Assembly: GCA_014360005.1 (NCBI GenBank)
Contig: JACIYI010000010.1
Coordinates: 32,321 to 96,320 of the forward strand
Source of the DNA: Candidatus Aminicenantota bacterium
GTDB lineage: Bacteria; Acidobacteriota; Aminicenantia; Aminicenantales; Saccharicenantaceae
DNA: 64,000 bases
Direction: 5' to 3'
Shown: positions 33,019-41,321 of the stretch, piece by piece
Layout: every line of letters starts with the position of its first letter
Numbering within the stretch: position 1 is the first letter of the stretch
Notes under the pieces: model-generated
Seen by the model: the letters and a program-made list of their open reading frames with translations, nothing else
The model's database searches: none
What the model was told of the DNA's origin: nothing
Program-made: the position numbers and the translations under genes

Positions 33019-34948
33019 GCCAACCTTTTATGTCACCACACCTATCTATTATGTCAACGATGTCCCCCATATCGGGCACGCCTACACCACCATCATCGCC
33101 GACGCCCTGGCCCGCTATCAGCGGCTTAGTGGCAAGAAAGTCTATTTTCTGACCGGGACCGACGAGCACGGCCAGAAAATCGAAAAAGCAGCCGCCGAGA
33201 AGGGACTGAAACCGAAAGAACTGGCTGACCGGGTGGTAGTCAGGTTCAAAGAACTCTGGCAGAAGCTTAATATTTCCTATGATTATTTCATCCGGACGAC
33301 CGAAGAATTCCACGAACGCGGGGTGCAGAAAATATTCCAGCAGCTTCTGGCTAAGGGCGACATTTACAAGGGCACTTACCAGGGCTGGTACTGCGTCTCG
33401 GAGGAAAATTTCCTGCCGGAAGACGTGCCGCTCGAAGCCGAAGGCTATAAGATCTGCCCGGATTGCGGCCGGAAAGCCCTGCTGCTGGAGGAAGAAAGCT
33501 ACTTTTTCCGGCTGTCAGCCTACCAGCAACCGCTGCTCGATTTCTATGCAGCCCACCCCCGGTTTGTCCGCCCCCAGAGCCGGATGAATGAAGTGGTCAG
33601 TTTTGTCCGGCAGGGACTCAAAGACCTGAGCATTACCAGGACCTCCGTCCGCTGGGGAATCCCGGTTCCGGGCGACCCCAAACACACCATCTATGTCTGG
33701 TTCGACGCCCTGCACAATTATGTTACCGGGGCTGGCTATGGCTGGAACCAGGAATTATTCCAGACTTTCTGGCCGGCCGATGTTCACCTGATCGGCAAGG
33801 ATATTCTGCGCTTTCACGCCATCTTCTGGCCGGCTTTCCTGATGGCTGCCGGTTTACCACTGCCAGAAACAGTTTTCGGGCACGGCTGGTGGTTAAAGGA
33901 TGAAACCAAGATGTCCAAGTCCCGGGGTAATGTTCTCGACCCCTACCTCATTCTGGAAAAAGTGGGAGCCGATGCCCTGCGTTACTTTCTGCTGAGAGAA
34001 GTGCCAATAGGACTGGACGGAAGTTTTTCCCACGAAGGTTTTGTCCAGCGAGTAAATTCTGACCTGGCCAACGACCTGGGCAACCTGGTTCAGAGAACCC
34101 TGACTATGGCCTTCAATTACTTCGGCGGCCAAGTGCCGCGGCCCGGAGAAGAAACCGGTTCTGACCGGGAACTGGCCAGGAGTTTTTTTGAGACCAGAGA
34201 CCGGGTTTTCTCGCTCTATGACGACTACGCTCTCAGCCGGGCCCTGGAAGAAATCTGGGTTTTTCTCAACGTTACCAATAAATACCTGGCCGATAATGAG
34301 CCCTGGAAGCTGGCCAAAAAACCTGAATCCAGAGAGCGGCTGGCCAGGATAATCTACCAGGCACTCTGTGCCATCAGGGGAAGCAGTTACCTGCTCTATC
34401 CGGTCATGCCGGAGACCGCCGAAAAAATCTGGACTCTGCTGGGCGAGAGCTGCCAGCCGGGAGAGGTTTTAAAATCTTCTCTGGATTTTTACGGGCTGGC
34501 ACCCGGAGCCAGGCTCCACCAACCTCGGGCCCTCTTCCCCAGAATTGACCTGGCAGAATTTATCGGTGAAATGGAAAAGCCCTGGGCTCGGGCCGAAACT
34601 GCTCCCAAAACGGAGGAAAAGATGGAATACATCAGCTATGAAGAATTCAAGAAAATGGATTTGCGGGTGGCCAAAGTCCTGGCCGCCGAACGGGTTCCCG
34701 GCACCAGCAAGCTGCTGAAATTGCAGATTGACCTGGGCAGTGAGAAGCGACAGATTATCGCCGGAGTGGCCGAGACTTACTCACCGGAAGAACTGGTGGG
34801 CAAAGAGTTCATCGTCATCGCCAACCTCCAGCCAGCTGTCATTCGCGGGATTGAATCCCAGGGGATGCTGCTGGCAGCCGAAGTGGAGGGCAAGGCCATC
34901 ATTCCCTTCTTTGACCGGGAGCTGCCGCCCGGGACCAAGGTTAAATAA
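33002..34948 (+). CDS. metG: Methionyl-tRNA synthetase with C-terminal tRNA-binding domain
   Basis: MetG (648 aa) charges tRNA-Met. The class I HIGH motif is in [14 protein letters not shown], and KMSKS in [14 protein letters not shown]. The insertion knuckle keeps only three Cys ([15 protein letters not shown]), so its zinc site may be incomplete. The last ~110 residues ([34 protein letters not shown]) are the Trbp111-like EMAP domain that aids tRNA binding and dimerisation. The start is a GTG inside folE, preceded by AAGGGAGG; translational coupling is likely. Confidence 0.96.
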   Translation: MEEKFKPTFYVTTPIYYVNDVPHIGHAYTTIIADALARYQRLSGKKVYFLTGTDEHGQKIEKAAAEKGLKPKELADRVVVRFKELWQKLNISYDYFIRTTEEFHERGVQKIFQQLLAKGDIYKGTYQGWYCVSEENFLPEDVPLEAEGYKICPDCGRKALLLEEESYFFRLSAYQQPLLDFYAAHPRFVRPQSRMNEVVSFVRQGLKDLSITRTSVRWGIPVPGDPKHTIYVWFDALHNYVTGAGYGWNQELFQTFWPADVHLIGKDILRFHAIFWPAFLMAAGLPLPETVFGHGWWLKDETKMSKSRGNVLDPYLILEKVGADALRYFLLREVPIGLDGSFSHEGFVQRVNSDLANDLGNLVQRTLTMAFNYFGGQVPRPGEETGSDRELARSFFETRDRVFSLYDDYALSRALEEIWVFLNVTNKYLADNEPWKLAKKPESRERLARIIYQALCAIRGSSYLLYPVMPETAEKIWTLLGESCQPGEVLKSSLDFYGLAPGARLHQPRALFPRIDLAEFIGEMEKPWARAETAPKTEEKMEYISYEEFKKMDLRVAKVLAAERVPGTSKLLKLQIDLGSEKRQIIAGVAETYSPEELVGKEFIVIANLQPAVIRGIESQGMLLAAEVEGKAIIPFFDRELPPGTKVK

Positions 34949-34959
34949 GACCCCGAGCG

Positions 34960-34982
34960 GCTTATCTTTCATATAGATAAGC
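34960..34982. repeat. Perfect 8-bp hairpin between convergent metG and tsaC
   Basis: GCTTATCT (34960-34967) and AGATAAGC (34975-34982) pair fully around a 7-nt loop, overlapping the end of tsaC, 11 nt after the metG stop. No T-run follows. It may act as a weak bidirectional boundary. Confidence 0.4.
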
Positions 34983-35606
34983 CCAGACCTCAGCCGCCGG
35001 GATTTTCCCTTCCCGTAAGCAGAACGGTTCGGAAGAGGTCAGGTCGATGATGGTTGAGGACAGGCCGCCCGGAGTCGGGCCGCCATCTATCAACAGGTCA
35101 ACCCGGTCGCCAAATATCTCATAAACTTCCGAAAAAGAAGCCAGGGGTGGCCGTCCGCTGAGGTTGGCACTGGTGGAAATTAAAAGAGACCCGCTCTTCC
35201 CAATTAATTCTCTGAGCCAGGAAAGCGGCGGCACCCGGACCGCAAAGGTCCGGCCTGGCCCGTATAAAATTTCCGGCAGACTGTTTTCCCTGGCCCTGAG
35301 CACCAGGGTAAGCGGCCCCGGCCAGAAATGTTGGGCCAGTTTGAAAAAGAGGTCAGAAGGCTCTTCCGAATAGCGCAGAACCATTTCCAGGTCCGAAGCC
35401 ACAAAGGGCAACGGTTTCCCCGTTTCCCGTCCTTTCAGTTCAAATATTTTCTCGGCGGCCGAGCTCAAGCTGGCCAGGACACCCAGGCCATAGAAAGTTT
35501 CCGTGGGATAGACCAGAACTGCCCCCTGCCGTAGCCGGCTGGAGATGAAATCCAGTTGATCCGGTCTGAAGCCAGCAGCCGGAAGTGACAGCACCTGGGA
35601 AAGCAA
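34962..35606 (-). CDS. tsaC: L-threonylcarbamoyladenylate synthase (TsaC/Sua5 family)
   Basis: A 214-residue YrdC-domain protein that makes threonylcarbamoyl-AMP for the t6A modification of tRNAs. Typical blocks are VLVYPTETFYGLGV, IFELKGRETGKPLPFVA, GPLTLVLRA, FAVRVPPLSWLREL and LLISTSANLSGRPP. The start is a TTG at 35606: AAGGAGGT lies 5-6 nt upstream of it and no ATG fits the family N-terminus. The extra C-terminal domain of long Sua5 proteins is missing, as in the short bacterial form. Confidence 0.92.
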   Translation of the reverse strand: MLSQVLSLPAAGFRPDQLDFISSRLRQGAVLVYPTETFYGLGVLASLSSAAEKIFELKGRETGKPLPFVASDLEMVLRYSEEPSDLFFKLAQHFWPGPLTLVLRARENSLPEILYGPGRTFAVRVPPLSWLRELIGKSGSLLISTSANLSGRPPLASFSEVYEIFGDRVDLLIDGGPTPGGLSSTIIDLTSSEPFCLREGKIPAAEVWAYLYER

Positions 35607-35744
35607 GTCTACCTCCTTTTTCCAGCCAGAGAATAGCCTAAAACCAACCCGGTTTCAAGGGAAAAACAGGACAGTTGTCTTAAAAATAAAACAGTTCAGC
35701 CTGGAGCGGGCCAGAGTTTAAGGTATCCGGCCTGGCACGCAATT

Positions 35745-35753
35745 TGCTATAAT
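35745..35753 (+). promoter_or_regulatory. Extended -10 promoter of the barrel gene at 35774
   Basis: TGC followed directly by a perfect TATAAT (35748-35753) is an extended -10 element; no good -35 is visible. The start would be near 35760, with a very short leader containing AGGAGG. Confidence 0.6.
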
Positions 35754-35773
35754 GGGTTGGTGAGGAGGTTAAG

Positions 35774-36529
35774 ATGAAAAAAATACTGATAACGTTGACC
35801 CTGGTCCTGATGATATTGCCGCTGGCCGCTTCGGCCAATATTTTCACCATTCGTTACGGCTACTTCGTCCCCAGGATGAGCGGAGGACCTGACAGCCTGT
35901 GGAACATTGAGTTTGAAAATATGAGCTTTAAGAAATCCGCCTACCAGGGAGGAATGCTGGGCCTGGCCTATGAGTTCTTTATGAATCGTAATATCAGCCT
36001 GGTGTTATCGGTCGATTTTTACAATCGCCAGAAGGGCGGCTGGTACGTGGATTATACCAAGTATCAAGTTGACGACATGGTTTTTGCCTTTCCTGATTAC
36101 TTCGGTGGTTCCATTGTCCACACCTTTGAAGTTTCCCAGACACCAATTTCTCTGTCCGTTAAGATTACTCCTCTCGGGCGCCGGGTCAGGTTTGTTCCCT
36201 ATTTCGGCGGTGGCGTCGGGCTGCACCTCTGGACGGTAAGAATCCAGGGCGAGATTATAGATTTTTCCGACCCCTGGTTGTACACCGATCCGGCTGGCGA
36301 CATCACCGTTTACCCGGTTTACTACGCCCTGCTGGAAGAGCAAAACAGGATATCCATTGGATACAACGCTTTTGCCGGAGTCATGGTCCCAGTTGGCAGC
36401 CGGACCACTCTGGACCTGGGCTTCCGTTACAATTTCCTTAAGGGCACATTCCAGGATTCCTTTGAAGGCTTTGAAGATTTTGACTTCAACGGTTACTCGC
36501 TGGTGCTCGGACTTAATTTCTGGTTCTGA
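35774..36529 (+). CDS. Outer-membrane beta-barrel protein, unknown function
   Basis: A 251-residue exported protein. The signal peptide KKILITLTLVLMILPLAASA is followed by a chain of amphipathic beta strands (IFTIRYGYFVPRMSGG, VRFVPYFGGGVGLHLW, RTTLDLGFRYNFLKG, YSLVLGLNFWF) and ends in Phe, a usual barrel-assembly signal. It resembles OmpA/OmpW-like small barrels but no named family is recognised. It has its own promoter and a strong terminator, so it is a single-gene unit. Confidence 0.75.
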   Translation: MKKILITLTLVLMILPLAASANIFTIRYGYFVPRMSGGPDSLWNIEFENMSFKKSAYQGGMLGLAYEFFMNRNISLVLSVDFYNRQKGGWYVDYTKYQVDDMVFAFPDYFGGSIVHTFEVSQTPISLSVKITPLGRRVRFVPYFGGGVGLHLWTVRIQGEIIDFSDPWLYTDPAGDITVYPVYYALLEEQNRISIGYNAFAGVMVPVGSRTTLDLGFRYNFLKGTFQDSFEGFEDFDFNGYSLVLGLNFWF

Positions 36530-36556
36530 TCCATCTCAGCTCTTCACCATAAAGGG

Positions 36557-36589
36557 CCGGGTTCTCTTCGGAGGACCCGGTCTTTTTTT
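36557..36589 (+). terminator. Intrinsic terminator of the barrel gene
   Basis: A 10-bp stem, CCGGGTTCTC (36557-36566) with GAGGACCCGG (36571-36580) and one G-T pair, closed by a TTCG tetraloop and followed by TCTTTTTTT. A textbook rho-independent terminator 27 nt after the stop codon. Confidence 0.93.
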
Positions 36590-36639
36590 GTCTTATATTC
36601 TTGTCAGGCCGGCAATTACTCCCTTTCAGATTAAGTCCT

Positions 36640-36658
36640 CCAGCTTCATTTAAGCTGG
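36640..36658. repeat. 7-bp hairpin downstream of the glycosyltransferase gene
   Basis: CCAGCTT (36640-36646) and AAGCTGG (36652-36658) are perfect arms around a 5-nt loop, between the terminator at 36557 and the end of the glycosyltransferase gene. No adjacent T-run on either strand. It may protect the 3' end of the minus-strand transcript. Confidence 0.35.
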
Positions 36659-36689
36659 CGATTTGACCCAGGCTGTTTTTTTGCCCGGT

Positions 36690-37553
36690 TTATGAAGAAC
36701 AGAGTCCAGCCTTTTTCAAAGAATAGTCCAGAATTTTCTTCTGGTAATAATCGGCCTCTGCCTTCCGTCCTCTCTTCAAGGAGCCGTGAAGCAGAACCTG
36801 GCACTTTTTTACTATTTCAGCCAGGATCAGGTCACGGTCTTCAGGAGCTTTGGCCAGCAGCAGAGCCTTTTCCAGAACCTGAACCCGCCATCTATCCATT
36901 CCCCAGAATTGGCGCGAGAGTTGATCGGGATGACCACCCCGCTTGATAATCAGGGGCTGCGGCAAGAAATGGTAAGGATGGCGCAGGGCGATTCTTATTC
37001 CCAGGTCATAATCCTCGCAGACCGGAAGGCTTGGGTCGAAGTTTCCTACTTCCTCAAACAGCTGCCGTCGGAACATGGCCGAAGATAAACTCAGGAGGCA
37101 AAGCGGCAAAACCCTGTCCAGCACCCAGCCTGAATATTTCTGATGTTTACTCTTCTGGTTGACCCGACGTCCGTTCCGAACCCAGATTTCTTCGGTCAGG
37201 CAGAACTGGGCTGCGGGAAAGGCCCGGAGATAACTGAGCTGGGCCTGGGTCTTATCTTTGAGCCAGAGGTCGTCCGAATCAAGGAAGGCGATAAATTCGC
37301 CCCGGGCTGCTTTCAGGCCCAGGTTGCGGGCCAGGCTAACGCCCTGGCGCTCGGACCGGATAAATTTAACCCGGCTTTCCTGGCGGGTGTAACCGGTCAC
37401 CAGGTCGGCAGTTCCGTCTGTAGAACCATCATCTATGACAATCAGTTCCCAGTCGTCAGGGTGCTTCTGAAAATAGGTCTGGGCCAGAACAGAGTCAATG
37501 GCTTGGCCCAGGTAATGAGCCCGGTTGTAAGTAACAATGATGGCTGAGACCAT
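36690..37553 (-). CDS. Family 2 glycosyltransferase
   Basis: A 287-residue GT-A fold enzyme that moves a sugar from a nucleotide donor to an envelope acceptor. The nucleotide-binding start is VSAIIVTYNRAHYLGQAIDS with ELIVIDDGSTDGTADLV. The metal-binding DXD-type motif is FLDSDDLW near residue 95, and VCEDYDLGIRIALRHP supplies the ED motif of the acceptor side. There are no membrane segments, so it is cytoplasmic. It follows the LEA14-like gene by 12 nt; galE, 5 kb away, could supply donors. Donor and acceptor are unknown. Confidence 0.88.
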   Translation of the reverse strand: MVSAIIVTYNRAHYLGQAIDSVLAQTYFQKHPDDWELIVIDDGSTDGTADLVTGYTRQESRVKFIRSERQGVSLARNLGLKAARGEFIAFLDSDDLWLKDKTQAQLSYLRAFPAAQFCLTEEIWVRNGRRVNQKSKHQKYSGWVLDRVLPLCLLSLSSAMFRRQLFEEVGNFDPSLPVCEDYDLGIRIALRHPYHFLPQPLIIKRGGHPDQLSRQFWGMDRWRVQVLEKALLLAKAPEDRDLILAEIVKKCQVLLHGSLKRGRKAEADYYQKKILDYSLKKAGLCSS

Positions 37554-37565
37554 GGTCGGATAAAC

Positions 37566-38426
37566 TCAGTGCCGGAATTCTTTGCCGACTGAAGCCGTAG
37601 CTTCCAGGGGAAACAGCAGCCAGCCCCAGGCCGAATCAGCTTCCACTCTGAGCTTCAGGGTAAAAGTAACCTGGGCTTTTTCCAGGGCCTGGCGCAATTC
37701 TCTCCCCTGCTCAAAAAAATCCAGCATTAACGGCAAACTGTAACTCCGGCTCTGACCGGCAGATAGAGCCTGGTCCCCGGCCAGCTGCCCCCGGTGGATA
37801 ACCCGGTTTTCCAGCCACAACTCCAGGTTAATTTTCTGGATCAAAAGGTCATAGTCATTCTGATTGTGTAAACTAAAACGGAAATCAAAATCAGCCCCGC
37901 CCAGGGTCAGGTCTCTCACCAAGGGCGGCAGGAATTTTATTTCAGGCAACTTAAAAATCGGAAAGTCGGTCTGGAAATTGAAGGGCACCCGCTCCGACTT
38001 CTTTTTCTCATCCTGAAAGATTATTTCCCCGCTCATCCGGCAGCTGGCCTGCCGACCTGAACCGGTAAGATAGGGCTGGAGGTACTGATAATTAATCCTG
38101 ACCGGGAAGTTGACCACCGCCTGCCTGCCGGCCGGCAGCTCTATCGGCTGGTCCAGAGAAACCGGCTGGCGAAAATATTCCCGGTCGTTGATCAGAACCT
38201 GGTATTGATAAGAGACCAGCCCGTAATTTCGGGAAGAATTATTTTCCAGCTGGAGGTAAAAAGATAGGGTCAGGCCTGAAGCCGTTAGATTGTCAATTCT
38301 CGTTTCTTTCAGGCTGAGCTCGATATTTTTCCGGGCGAAAACCGCCGCTGCGGCCTCAGGAGGGTTCAGCAACAGACCCAGCCAGAGAGCACTCAGGATT
38401 ATCAAAATATATCCGTTTTTTTTCAT
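37566..38426 (-). CDS. Exported LEA14-like (WHy-domain) protein
   Basis: A 286-residue protein with a signal peptide (GYILIILSALWLGLLL...) and two similar beta-sandwich regions. The first (SGLTLSFYLQLENNSSRNYG, ELPAGRQAVVNFPVRINY) and the second (GADFDFRFSLHNQNDYDLLI, LSAGQSRSYSLPLMLDFF) both show the pattern of LEA type 2 / water-stress-hypersensitive domains. Such proteins are linked to desiccation tolerance or envelope stability, but no biochemical role is set. First of a two-gene unit with the glycosyltransferase. Confidence 0.65.
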   Translation of the reverse strand: MKKNGYILIILSALWLGLLLNPPEAAAAVFARKNIELSLKETRIDNLTASGLTLSFYLQLENNSSRNYGLVSYQYQVLINDREYFRQPVSLDQPIELPAGRQAVVNFPVRINYQYLQPYLTGSGRQASCRMSGEIIFQDEKKKSERVPFNFQTDFPIFKLPEIKFLPPLVRDLTLGGADFDFRFSLHNQNDYDLLIQKINLELWLENRVIHRGQLAGDQALSAGQSRSYSLPLMLDFFEQGRELRQALEKAQVTFTLKLRVEADSAWGWLLFPLEATASVGKEFRH

Positions 38427-38523
38427 CTCAGGATAAATTAATCAGATTCTGGCTGCAGGTAACTTAAAATACCTGAAATACCCAGAGAAAACAAGCCCGG
38501 GCAAAATAATTCTGGATATTTGG

Positions 38524-38539
38524 TAACCCGGGTTATAAA
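38524..38539 (+). promoter_or_regulatory. -10 box overlapped by a 12-bp palindrome, upstream of the S9 peptidase gene
   Basis: TATAAA (38534-38539) lies ~40 bp before the ATG at 38578. The perfect palindrome TAACCCGGGTTA (38524-38535) overlaps it, a placement usual for a repressor site. No convincing -35 was found. Confidence 0.45.
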
Positions 38540-38577
38540 CTAATTAGGAAAAATTTTAAGCTCAAGGAGGTCAGCAG

Positions 38578-41307
38578 ATGACGACTGCCAGATATAAGAT
38601 AACCATAATAGCTTTCCTGACAGCGCTTCTTTTGCTTCCGGCCTATGTTTTCTCCGAAGAGGCTCGGGCTGGAAACCATCCCTGGACCGTGGCTGACATT
38701 ATCAACCAGGAAAGAGGTTCTGGTTTCCAGATTTCTCCCGACGGCAGCCGGGTGGTCTGGGTTAAGACTGTTCCGGACCAGGAAAAAGACGTCCGGATTT
38801 CCCATCTTTTCCTGAGCTACCTAGACAGCGACGGGCAGACCGTGCAGTTAACCAGAGGTACTTCATCTGAGAGCCGCCCCCGCTGGGCTCCGGATGGCCA
38901 GCGGGTGGCCTTTCTCAGCAGCCGCTCCGAGCCAGGAGCTTCCCCTTCCAAGGAAGAAGCCCGGGGACAACAGCTGTGGCTGCTGGACCTCAGGGGCGGA
39001 GAGCCCTGGAAGGTTACCAGTCTGGAATTTGGGGTGATTGCTTACAACTGGGTTGACAATGATCATTTCCTGATCCTGGCCAGGGAACCCCGGACTCTTA
39101 AGGAAATTAAAGAAAAAGAAAAGAAAGATAAATCCATTATCTATGAGGACCAGGAACATCTGATTCCTCAGAGGTTGTTTATCTATTGCCTCAAAGAAAA
39201 AACCTGGCAGCGCCTGACCGAGAACAATGACCAGATTACCAGCTTCGAACTTTCTCCCGATAAGAAATTGGTGGTCACCCGGAACAACCAGAGCCTGAGC
39301 TACGAGGTGGACAAAAGGGTCAAGCCAAAATTTTTCCTGGTAAAACTTCAGGACAAATCCAGCCAGGAAATTTTCCCCGACCAATTTTTCAAACCGACTG
39401 GCATCTACTGGGAACCCGGAAGCCAGGGATTTTACTTCACGGTTCTGAGGACTGTGGACCCGGTAAACGAAACTTCTGGAGCTGAATTTCTTTATTACTA
39501 CGACCTCAAGACCGGGCAGCACCGGGAAGTCAACCTTGACTGGCCCCGGGGGCTGATGGGTATGGGCCTGGCGGTGCGGGAAGATGGCTTTCTGGCCTTC
39601 CTGGCCAACGGGGCTGTGCCAAAGTGGCGGAGATATTACCGCCAGGGTGACAGCTTCACCCACCGGGAACTGGAAGGAAATCACTACCCCCACGTTTTCA
39701 GCCTGCAACTTCAGGAAAAAGGCAACCGCCTGGTTTACAGCCATACCACCGCTTCCAAGCCCGAACAGTGGTTTTACGGCCGGCTGGATGGTCATAAAAT
39801 CATCACCGAAAAACAACTGACTGAGCTCAACGCACATCTGAAAGATAAAAAAATGGCCAGGACTGAAGTCATCAGGTGGAAAGGGGCCCTGGATGATGAA
39901 ATTGAAGGAATACTCTATTACCCCCATGACTACCAGCCGGGCAGGAAATATCCTTTGTTTCTGAACATTCATGGCGGTCCGATGGGTATTGATATGGACT
40001 CTTTCGAAGCTTCTTATGCTTACTACCCCCATCTGCTGACCCAAAAAGGCTGCTTCGTCCTGATGCCCAACTATCACGGCTCGATAGGTTATGGCCAGGA
40101 ATTCGCCGAATCCATCAGGGGTCACTATTACGATTATGACATCGAAGATATGCTTAAGGGCATTGACCACCTGGTGGCCAGGGGTCTGGTGGACCCGGAT
40201 AAGCTGGGGACCATGGGCTGGTCTAACGGTGGAATTCTGAGCATCGCCCTGGCAGTCTGGACCGATAAGTTTAAAGTGGCCGGAATCGGAGCGGCCGACG
40301 TCAACTGGATTAGCGACTATGGCACCTGTGCCTTCGGGGTAAGTTTTGATAACTATTACCTGCTGGGACCGCCCTGGGAAAGACCCGATTACTACATAAA
40401 ATTATCACCGCTCTTTCACTTCAAGGACATGAAGGTCCCCACCATCATCTTCCACGGCAGCGAAGATACCAGCGTGCCTTTCAGCCAGGGAATGGAACAC
40501 TACCGGGCCCTGAAAGAAATCGGCCAGGCCCCGGTGAGGTTCGTAATCTTTCCCGGGGAACCTCATGGCTTGCGCCAGCTCAGTCATCAACGGCGAAAGG
40601 TGGAAGAAGAACTGGCCTGGTTTGACCGCTATTTCTTCAAGACTTTCCAGGCCGAAAACGAAGCTCTGAAAGAAGGCTCTCCCCTTGACCTGGCCCTCAA
40701 GGCCCAGAAATTCAGCCGCAGCGGTCGTCTGTATGGCCGGCTGGTAAAGGGCCGGCTGGTTCCGGAAACGGTACCCTGGGAAGACCTGGAAGTGGGCCGG
40801 TTTGAAGTCACCAGGGCCCAGTGGAAGGCTTTTGACGGTAGTTATCAATATGAGCCCGGGACGGAAAACTACCCCGTTTCCGGCATCACCTGGGAGCGGG
40901 CCCAGGAATACCTGAAATGGTTGAGCCGGTTAACCGGTGAAACCTACCGGTTGCCTACCGAACAGGAAGCCAGAAAACTCCTGGCCCTGGCCGGGGCTGA
41001 AGATAACACCTTAGATTACTGGGCTGGTTATGCGGTGAATTTCGACGACGCTCAAAGACTTGCTGAGGTCATAGCCCGGCTTAAGGGTAAAGCTCCCCTG
41101 CTGCTGCCGGTTGACCAATTTGCCCCGGCCACCAAGAGCCTGATCTTTGGCCTGGGCGGCAGCGTGGCTGAATGGGCCGTTGACAGCAGCGGAAAGGGCC
41201 TGGTGCTCGGGCTGAGTGCCGTTCACCGCTCCAAAGCCAAAGAGGCTTATACCGCTCCGCCCAGCGCGTATGTCGGGCTGCGGGTCTTCAAACAGGCTAA
41301 AAAATAA
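38578..41307 (+). CDS. Exported S9 prolyl-oligopeptidase-type peptidase fused to a C-terminal FGE/SUMF1-like domain
   Basis: A 909-residue exported protein. After a signal peptide (IIAFLTALLLLPAYVFS) comes a beta-propeller (~45-400, with repeats such as ISPDGSRVVWVK and WAPDGQRVAFLSSRS) and an alpha/beta hydrolase domain (~430-690). The catalytic triad is Ser549 (GTMGWSNGG), Asp630 (FHGSEDTSVP) and His663 (GEPHG), as in acylaminoacyl-/dipeptidyl-peptidases. Residues ~735-905 resemble the formylglycine-generating-enzyme fold: VTRAQWKAF, YPVSGITWERAQEYLKWLSR, YRLPTEQEARKL, GGSVAEWAVD and YVGLRVFK. This part has no Cys and no RGGSW motif, so it is probably non-catalytic, perhaps a binding module. 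AAGGAGGT precedes the ATG. Single-gene unit. Confidence 0.88.
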   Translation: MTTARYKITIIAFLTALLLLPAYVFSEEARAGNHPWTVADIINQERGSGFQISPDGSRVVWVKTVPDQEKDVRISHLFLSYLDSDGQTVQLTRGTSSESRPRWAPDGQRVAFLSSRSEPGASPSKEEARGQQLWLLDLRGGEPWKVTSLEFGVIAYNWVDNDHFLILAREPRTLKEIKEKEKKDKSIIYEDQEHLIPQRLFIYCLKEKTWQRLTENNDQITSFELSPDKKLVVTRNNQSLSYEVDKRVKPKFFLVKLQDKSSQEIFPDQFFKPTGIYWEPGSQGFYFTVLRTVDPVNETSGAEFLYYYDLKTGQHREVNLDWPRGLMGMGLAVREDGFLAFLANGAVPKWRRYYRQGDSFTHRELEGNHYPHVFSLQLQEKGNRLVYSHTTASKPEQWFYGRLDGHKIITEKQLTELNAHLKDKKMARTEVIRWKGALDDEIEGILYYPHDYQPGRKYPLFLNIHGGPMGIDMDSFEASYAYYPHLLTQKGCFVLMPNYHGSIGYGQEFAESIRGHYYDYDIEDMLKGIDHLVARGLVDPDKLGTMGWSNGGILSIALAVWTDKFKVAGIGAADVNWISDYGTCAFGVSFDNYYLLGPPWERPDYYIKLSPLFHFKDMKVPTIIFHGSEDTSVPFSQGMEHYRALKEIGQAPVRFVIFPGEPHGLRQLSHQRRKVEEELAWFDRYFFKTFQAENEALKEGSPLDLALKAQKFSRSGRLYGRLVKGRLVPETVPWEDLEVGRFEVTRAQWKAFDGSYQYEPGTENYPVSGITWERAQEYLKWLSRLTGETYRLPTEQEARKLLALAGAEDNTLDYWAGYAVNFDDAQRLAEVIARLKGKAPLLLPVDQFAPATKSLIFGLGGSVAEWAVDSSGKGLVLGLSAVHRSKAKEAYTAPPSAYVGLRVFKQAKK

Positions 41308-41321
41308 GTAAAATACCTGTG

